The notes beneath the pieces were generated by a model. That model was given only the letters and a program-made list of their open reading frames with translations, searched no databases and had not been told where the DNA came from. Source: UBA3064 sp023258775 (GTDB lineage: Bacteria; Pseudomonadota; Gammaproteobacteria; Burkholderiales; Burkholderiaceae_E). Taken from it: a stretch of DNA of 19,504 bases. The stretch spans positions 1 to 19,504 of the forward strand of contig JBIKXS010000047.1 in the NCBI GenBank assembly GCA_044355655.1. The letters are read 5' to 3'. The position numbers and the translations under genes were made by a program. Positions 16,029-19,504 of the stretch are shown here, one piece after another (position 1 is the stretch's first letter; every line of letters starts with the position of its first letter).

Positions 16029-16669
16029 ATCGTTACAGCCGTAATCAAATGGCACAACATGTTGCCCGCGACATTCCCGAAGGCGCCTATGTCAATTTGG
16101 GTATCGGTATGCCGACCTTGGTCGCTAACCACATCCCGGCAGATCGGGAGATTGTTCTACAAAGCGAGAACGGTCTACTGGGCATGGGGCCCGCACCGGA
16201 CGCGGGCGAGGAGGACTATGACTTGATCAACGCGGGCAAGCAGCCGGTAACGCTGCTTCCAGGCGCCTCTTTTTTTCATCATGCCGATTCATTTGCGATG
16301 ATGCGTGGTGGCCATCTCGATATCTGCGTGCTTGGGGCCTTTCAGGTTGCCGTGAACGGTGACCTTGCCAATTGGCATACCGGTGAGCCCGATGCAATGC
16401 CTGCAGTCGGAGGCGCGATGGATCTGGCAAGCGGGGCAAAACAAGTGTTCGTGATGATGGAACACCTCACCAAGAAAGGTGAGAGCAAAATTGTCGAACA
16501 ATGCAGCTATCCGCTCACCGGATTGCGTTGCGTCTCCAGGGTTTACACCGACTTGGCTACGATACACATCACAAGCCACGGTCTTTTTGTCGGCGATCTT
16601 GTTGAGGGCTTGAGTTTGGAGGACCTGATCAAGCTTTCCGGCGTCAAGATGCAAGCCCTCAACAACTGA
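16025..16669 (+). CDS. pcaJ: 3-oxoadipate CoA-transferase subunit B
   Basis: Beta subunit (214 residues) of the CoA-transferase. It carries the catalytic glutamate, Glu48, in LQSENGLLGMGP. Other family segments are YVNLGIGMPTLVANH, GASFFHHADSFAMMRGGHLD, LGAFQV, DLANWHTGE, VGGAMDLASGAKQVFVMM and the late LTGLRCVSRVYTDLA. All are intact. The start overlaps the pcaI stop as ATGA. A perfect 10-bp hairpin lies 52 bases after the stop and could mark the end of the transcript or control the next gene. Confidence 0.9.
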   Translation: MNRYSRNQMAQHVARDIPEGAYVNLGIGMPTLVANHIPADREIVLQSENGLLGMGPAPDAGEEDYDLINAGKQPVTLLPGASFFHHADSFAMMRGGHLDICVLGAFQVAVNGDLANWHTGEPDAMPAVGGAMDLASGAKQVFVMMEHLTKKGESKIVEQCSYPLTGLRCVSRVYTDLATIHITSHGLFVGDLVEGLSLEDLIKLSGVKMQALNN

Positions 16670-16721
16670 AGCAAGCCAGGCGCTCATGCTCTAAACCTGA
16701 ACGCATTCTTAACCGTAAGTT

Positions 16722-16750
16722 CATGTAAGGCGGCAGGAGGGCCTTACATG
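16722..16750 (+). promoter_or_regulatory. perfect 10-bp hairpin enclosing a ribosome binding site
   Basis: CATGTAAGGC (16722-16731) and GCCTTACATG (16741-16750) pair perfectly around the 9-base loop GGCAGGAGG. The loop holds a full AGGAGG (16735-16740). The 3' arm holds the ATG at 16748 and supplies the first base of the GTG at 16750, which opens a 59-codon frame. No T-run follows, so a standard terminator is unlikely. In mRNA this would hide the start region while showing the ribosome binding site in the loop. A DNA operator is the other reading. Confidence 0.7.
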
Positions 16751-16929
16751 TGGACAACGCGCTATCACTCGCTTTTCGGATTCAGACAGCTGTTGGTGCC
16801 CTAAACGCTGCACCTTCGGTGCAAGCTCGCCCGAGACCTCAAATTGTCCCGCGCAAGGTTGTTACCCCTGAGAAACCAGGAGAATTCGCTGCCACGCTCG
16901 AACAAATTCAGCAAACCCGAGTTCGTTAA
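16750..16929 (+). CDS. 59-residue protein of unknown family
   Basis: A GTG start nine bases after a strong AGGAGG opens a frame of 59 codons. The product begins (M)DNALSLAFRIQTAVGALNAA, which could form a helix, continues with a Pro/Arg-rich middle (RPRPQIVPRKVVTPEKPGE) and ends with a helix-like FAATLEQIQQTRVR. It has no signal peptide or membrane segment, and I do not recognise a family. The overlapping ATG at 16748 is in another frame and gives only 18 codons, so GTG is preferred. The start lies in the arm of a perfect hairpin, suggesting control at translation. It stands 80 bases after pcaJ and 35 before the next small gene. Confidence 0.6.
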   Translation: MDNALSLAFRIQTAVGALNAAPSVQARPRPQIVPRKVVTPEKPGEFAATLEQIQQTRVR

Positions 16930-16964
16930 ATTCACCGCCCCAAAATCCCGCACTTTTCGATATC

Positions 16965-17246
16965 ATGCGGGGGATGAACACTGCCACAGCTAAGAAAAAA
17001 GCAACCTACTGGGAACGCATTCGGTATGACGCTTCGGCTCAATCGTCGATGTATGTTGTCGTGGATCAAGGACGCTTGATCATGGCAACCACATCCCTCA
17101 ATCTTGCGCGGCAAACCTTCGCGAAAGTGCTTCAAGGCTTGGGCATTGACGGATTGGTGGGCGAGAAGGTGCAACCGGCGGTAGAACCAGTCGAAACCAA
17201 GTCTGCTTCAGTCGCAGAAACCGTCAGTCAAGAAACCGCTAGCTAG
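16965..17246 (+). CDS. conserved-looking small protein, function unknown
   Basis: Reading frame of 93 residues from ATG 16965, or 90 from ATG 16974. Neither start has a good ribosome binding site; a GGGGG abuts the second. The N-terminus is basic (TAKKKATYWERIRYDA). A compact core follows, SSMYVVVDQGRLIMATTSLN then LARQTFAKVLQGLGIDGLVG, with the look of beta-hairpin plus helix. The last ~30 residues are low in complexity (Val, Glu, Ser, Thr). No membrane segment or known motif is seen. It may form a transcript with the 59-residue gene upstream. The balanced composition makes it likely to be real. Confidence 0.65.
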   Translation: MRGMNTATAKKKATYWERIRYDASAQSSMYVVVDQGRLIMATTSLNLARQTFAKVLQGLGIDGLVGEKVQPAVEPVETKSASVAETVSQETAS

Positions 17247-17288
17247 CAAATTGCTTCTTAAGCTTGCAACGCGAACCGACAAAACGCT

Positions 17289-17522
17289 TTAATTAGCAGA
17301 AGTTTGACGCTGATAAGTTCTTGCAAATTCGTTTGCAGAACTAATGAAGTCCGACACCCTTGTTATATTAATAATTACTGCCGGATCAGGACGGGGAAGT
17401 TTGGCTGCCATCGATGTTGACAGCTGTCCGATACGTTGGCCATCAACGCTGTACTGGGCGTTGTCGGGCAGCCTTAGTTGTGCGGGCGCGAGTGCTGAGG
17501 CGTACTGAGCTAAGTTATCCAT
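17289..17522 (-). CDS. 77-residue protein of unknown function
   Basis: Minus-strand frame from ATG 17522. The product starts MDNLAQYASALAPAQLRLP and has a middle DNAQYSVDGQRIGQLSTSMA. It continues PRPDPAVIINITRVSDFISS and ends with a polar helix-like NEFARTYQRQTSAN. No signal, membrane segment or known motif is seen. It converges with the plus-strand gene ending at 17246. There is no clear ribosome binding site. The MDN start and the polar C-terminal helix resemble the 59-residue protein nearby, but the similarity is too short to claim homology. Confidence 0.55.
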   Translation of the reverse strand: MDNLAQYASALAPAQLRLPDNAQYSVDGQRIGQLSTSMAAKLPRPDPAVIINITRVSDFISSANEFARTYQRQTSAN

Positions 17523-17574
17523 GATGCTGTCGATTAGTCACTGACAATTCACATTGGTTAAACCGAATTAAGGG

Positions 17575-17596
17575 CCCGACCGTGGGTCAGGTTTTT
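17575..17596 (+). terminator. possible intrinsic terminator
   Basis: CCCGACC (17575-17581) and GGTCAGG (17585-17591) pair with one mismatch around GTG and are followed by TTTTT. The form fits a plus-strand terminator, but the nearest plus-strand gene ends over 300 bases upstream, so its role is uncertain. The rest of the 17523-17668 gap shows nothing further I can support. Confidence 0.35.
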
Positions 17597-17668
17597 ATCC
17601 GTGCTTAGGAAGGAGAACGGCGATTCAACTTCCAATGTTTATACATGCATCTGCTCTAAGACGCGCGA

Positions 17669-17992
17669 TCAATCGACTTCTGGAAACCGCTTCGCAAGCC
17701 GCTCGATAACATATTCCACGATTCGATCCTGATCCCTTGATGGGTTGAAATTCTTTTCCCGTTCAAAGTAGCCGATCGCCCCAAGCCAATAGAACTCGAT
17801 GACTGGATAGACGAGGTCGAAATCAGGGTCCCGATTCCAGGCCCGCAGAATCGAGCCATGCGCTCTTGCGCGTTGATGCGGTTGATTCGCAAGCTTCACA
17901 ATAAAACGCAAAACCTGTGCTTGAGCCTCACTTACGAGGGGTTCGGGTTCGGAGCCGAGAGGCCGTTTGGGAGCGTTTTGCGGTTTTTCCAT
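17669..17992 (-). CDS. 107-residue protein of unknown function
   Basis: Frame read from ATG 17992; a TTG at 18049 would add 19 residues but lacks support. The first ~20 residues are Pro/Lys-rich (EKPQNAPKRPLGSEPEP). A helical domain follows: SEAQAQVLRFIVKLANQPHQ, then AHGSILRAWNRDPDFDLVYP, VIEFYWLGAIGYFERE and DQDRIVEYVIERLAKRFPEV. Many aromatic and charged residues suggest a globular soluble protein. I do not recognise the family. The start lies 91 bases from the divergent small membrane gene at 18084, so the two may share a regulatory region. Confidence 0.65.
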   Translation of the reverse strand: MEKPQNAPKRPLGSEPEPLVSEAQAQVLRFIVKLANQPHQRARAHGSILRAWNRDPDFDLVYPVIEFYWLGAIGYFEREKNFNPSRDQDRIVEYVIERLAKRFPEVD

Positions 17993-18083
17993 GACGAAAG
18001 GGGTCGACTTCAAGACAAAAACGGTGCAGGATACCTTTGATTTACTCAAAGTAGCCTACAGAACGAGTTGCCAGGGAGGCGAC

Positions 18084-18296
18084 ATGTTGATTGCAGCAGT
18101 GGCCATTGTTTTTGCACTTATCGTCGCAGGCGTTTTGTGGCGCACAGGCGCGACGCAGATTCCGCGGGAAATGCGCGAGTCGTTCTCGCCGCAAGACCTT
18201 GAAGTGCTCCAGGAAGACTTAAATTTTCGCAAACTAGTCGGGCAGATTGTTGTGATTAGTATTGCGTTTATTCTTATCTTTTGGTTGATTTTGTAA
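18084..18296 (+). CDS. 70-residue membrane protein with two helices
   Basis: ATG 18084 is preceded by GGGAGG at good spacing. The product has a hydrophobic N-terminal helix (residues 2-19, LIAAVAIVFALIVAGVLW), a charged loop (20-50, with QIPREMRESFSPQDLEVL) and a second helix at the C-terminus (51-70, LVGQIVVISIAFILIFWLIL). It is probably an inner-membrane protein with both ends on the same side. No family is recognised. The next gene starts 25 bases later on the same strand, so co-transcription is likely. Confidence 0.75.
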   Translation: MLIAAVAIVFALIVAGVLWRTGATQIPREMRESFSPQDLEVLQEDLNFRKLVGQIVVISIAFILIFWLIL

Positions 18297-18321
18297 GCGC
18301 ATTTACACTGGGGTTGCGATT

Positions 18322-19038
18322 TTGGCTCGTGGGTTTCACCTTCATCATTTCGATGAGGGCTTTGCAAGCGCGTTTCAAATGCTGGCCAAGCTTCCAGGCA
18401 TTAAGAATGGCCGCTACAACTATGTATGCCAGTTTGATGCGGGTAACGGACTCTGGCTCGCTGCAGCCGAAAGACTTGGCGTTCAACGTGTGCTCGGTAT
18501 CGCAAGTCCCGACGGGCCCGAACAGCCGCCCTGTATTGACCCCAGCTTGTTAAAGTTATTCGACCTTCGTCAGGTGAAGGTGAGTCTTCCTCAAGCGGCC
18601 GATTTGGTGATTTGCATCGATTTCGCGCAAAAGCTATCGCTAGGGCGCGTTCAAGACTTTATTTCTGATTTGTGCCATTCAGCGCCACAGATCTTGTTTT
18701 CTGCGCCAACCCCATATGGATCGTCGATCAACGATGAAAATCTCCAGTGGCCTTCGTATTGGGCCGCTCAATTCGCAGCCATGGGGTTTTACCCGGACTT
18801 GTCCTATCGCCAGAGGATTTGGCCAGATCGTCTGATCGACCCATTATTGAGGCAAAACAGTCTGCTTTTCGTCAAGCGATCGGGACGCTTTAAGCCCAAC
18901 TACTCACTCGAAGCGCTAGACGTTGTGCACCCAGCGCAGTATCAGGCATTACATGAACGGCAAGCGTGGTTTGCTCGTCAACTTACCCGATCCACCTTAC
19001 AGCGATTATTCGGTGAATCGATCGATCCAAGGCCCTAG
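18322..19038 (+). CDS. SAM-dependent methyltransferase-like protein
   Basis: Protein of 238 residues from a TTG start. TTG is the only usual start codon between the upstream in-frame stop and this point; the next ATG, at 18379, would remove 19 residues. The order of segments matches a group of class I methyltransferase-like proteins: CQFDAGNGLWLAAAERLGV at the SAM loop, then ADLVICIDFAQKLSLGRVQD, LFSAPTPYGS, NLQWPSYWAAQFAAMGFYPD and LLRQNSLLFVKR. The SAM loop reads DAGNG where DxGxG is usual, and the acidic segment reads DFAQKL where relatives often have EVAEHL. The fold is likely kept, but activity is uncertain. The substrate is unknown. Confidence 0.7.
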   Translation: MARGFHLHHFDEGFASAFQMLAKLPGIKNGRYNYVCQFDAGNGLWLAAAERLGVQRVLGIASPDGPEQPPCIDPSLLKLFDLRQVKVSLPQAADLVICIDFAQKLSLGRVQDFISDLCHSAPQILFSAPTPYGSSINDENLQWPSYWAAQFAAMGFYPDLSYRQRIWPDRLIDPLLRQNSLLFVKRSGRFKPNYSLEALDVVHPAQYQALHERQAWFARQLTRSTLQRLFGESIDPRP

Positions 19039-19050
19039 CAGGGAAGCTTT

Positions 19051-19059
19051 TGCTATACT
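19051..19059 (+). promoter_or_regulatory. extended -10 promoter for tRNA-Phe
   Basis: TGCTATACT contains TATACT (19054-19059) preceded by TG and one base, the extended -10 form. It lies 13 bases before the tRNA. No -35 hexamer is clear at the right distance, which fits an extended -10 promoter. Confidence 0.6.
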
Positions 19060-19072
19060 TCACGGTTCGGTT

Positions 19073-19148
<76 letters not shown>

Positions 19149-19154
19149 TCACAC

Positions 19155-19185
19155 AAACCCCAACTCGTCTGAGTTGGGGTTTTTT
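19155..19185 (+). terminator. intrinsic terminator of tRNA-Phe
   Basis: CCCCAACTC (19158-19166), loop GTCT, GAGTTGGGG (19171-19179), then TTTTTT. The 9-bp stem is perfect and is extended by AAA/TTT on the outside. It stands six bases after the tRNA. Confidence 0.93.
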
Positions 19186-19461
19186 CTTGGGCGATCGTGC
19201 GTGTTACCCCGTATTTGTTGCGGGTTGATGCGGAATCTTGCGGACTTTGTCCTCAAGGTCATCGGGCCTGTTCTGCGTCCGGTTCTCTCAGATAGCCGGA
19301 TTTCTCTCAGTGGGGCTACCCCCCGGCAGTACGCCGAAGTCCACAAGACCTGGGCAACTGGCCCAGTGAAATCAACGGTAAGTGATCCATAAAGTACACG
19401 CTTCACAACGCCGTTTCTGAGTGGGATGCTTGCCCGATCCGAATGAAGAGGGGTGAGCGTG
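19186..19461. other. gap without a convincing gene; possible IS end near 19378
   Basis: No frame here has a good start site and family likeness. A plus-strand frame at 19228-19392 (54 codons) ends in ATPRQYAEVHKTWATGPVKS, which could be a gene remnant, but I cannot place it. At 19378 the sequence reads GTAAGTGATCC. IS66-type elements often begin with GTAAG, so this may be the left end of the element whose first gene starts at 19462. The matching right end is outside the window. Confidence 0.3.
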
Positions 19462-19504
19462 ATGTTGGACCAGGATCAGTACTGGCTGGGGCATTTAAAG
19501 GCGA
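19462..19504 (+). CDS. start of a CDS, perhaps IS66-type accessory protein (partial)
   Basis: ATG 19462 follows AGAGGGG and opens a frame that runs off the right edge after 14 codons (MLDQDQYWLGHLKA). In-frame GTGs at 19453 and 19459 are other possible starts. A start with a short acidic or polar run then YW..HL resembles the small DNA-binding accessory protein (often named TnpA or OrfA) of IS66-family elements. With 14 residues this is a guess. Confidence 0.4.
   Translation, partial: MLDQDQYWLGHLKA

Noticed and set aside
16289..16687. 132-codon frame antisense to pcaJ
   Set aside because: Opposite a firm gene, with no motif or credible start site.
16748..16804. ATG frame of 18 codons starting two bases before the GTG of the 59-residue gene
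   Set aside because: Very short. The GTG frame has better spacing from AGGAGG and a protein-like product. It could still act as a decoy start.
17635..17709. 24-codon plus-strand frame preceded at a distance by AGGAAGGAGA
   Set aside because: The purine-rich site is too far upstream of the ATG, and half of the frame is antisense to the 107-residue gene.

Overview
The window looks like chromosomal DNA of a betaproteobacterium of the order Burkholderiales. The 16S rRNA start reads GATTGAACGCTGGCGGCATG, which is typical of that group. The gene neighbourhoods (rpe-gph-trpE-trpG-trpD-trpC, apaG, a UbiH-like gene next to dsbC, and paa/pca aromatic catabolism genes) fit as well. A family such as Alcaligenaceae is a guess. 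Base composition is moderate and codon use looks even across the window, so most of it reads as core genome.

Layout. The left edge holds the 5' end of a 16S rRNA gene running out of the window, preceded by its leader (boxA-like and boxC-like elements) and a strong sigma70-type promoter. Next are phenylacetate genes: a paaF-like enoyl-CoA hydratase on the minus strand, divergent from paaI (thioesterase) and paaK (phenylacetate-CoA ligase) on the plus strand, then a YhdH/AcuI-type reductase. A block of seven degenerate ~22-bp tandem repeats follows, then an M61-type metallopeptidase with a PDZ domain. On the minus strand, transcribed right to left, lies rpe-gph-trpE-trpG-trpD-trpC: pentose phosphate epimerase, phosphoglycolate phosphatase and the anthranilate to indole-glycerol-phosphate half of tryptophan synthesis.

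apaG is divergent from rpe and has a perfect 9+3+9 inverted repeat just upstream. It faces a minus-strand group: a UbiH-type flavin hydroxylase, dsbC and a 27-residue one-helix membrane protein. pcaI-pcaJ (3-oxoadipate CoA-transferase, ATGA overlap) is divergent from the hydroxylase. The paa and pca genes both feed aromatic breakdown, whose ring-cleavage products end as succinyl-CoA and acetyl-CoA.

The region 16.7 to 18.3 kb is the least explained: five short genes that I cannot assign to families, on both strands. The first (59 residues, GTG start) has its ribosome binding site in the loop of a perfect 10-bp hairpin and its start codon in the 3' arm. A methyltransferase-like gene with an altered SAM-binding motif and a tRNA-Phe gene with a clear terminator follow. 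The last ~300 bases hold no convincing gene until a CDS starts at the right edge; its first residues resemble the small accessory protein of IS66-type insertion sequences.

I found no CRISPR array, prophage or recognisable defence system. The best candidates for something new are the hairpin-controlled small gene and its orphan neighbours, and the short tandem duplications inside paaF, the M61 peptidase and the gap before it.
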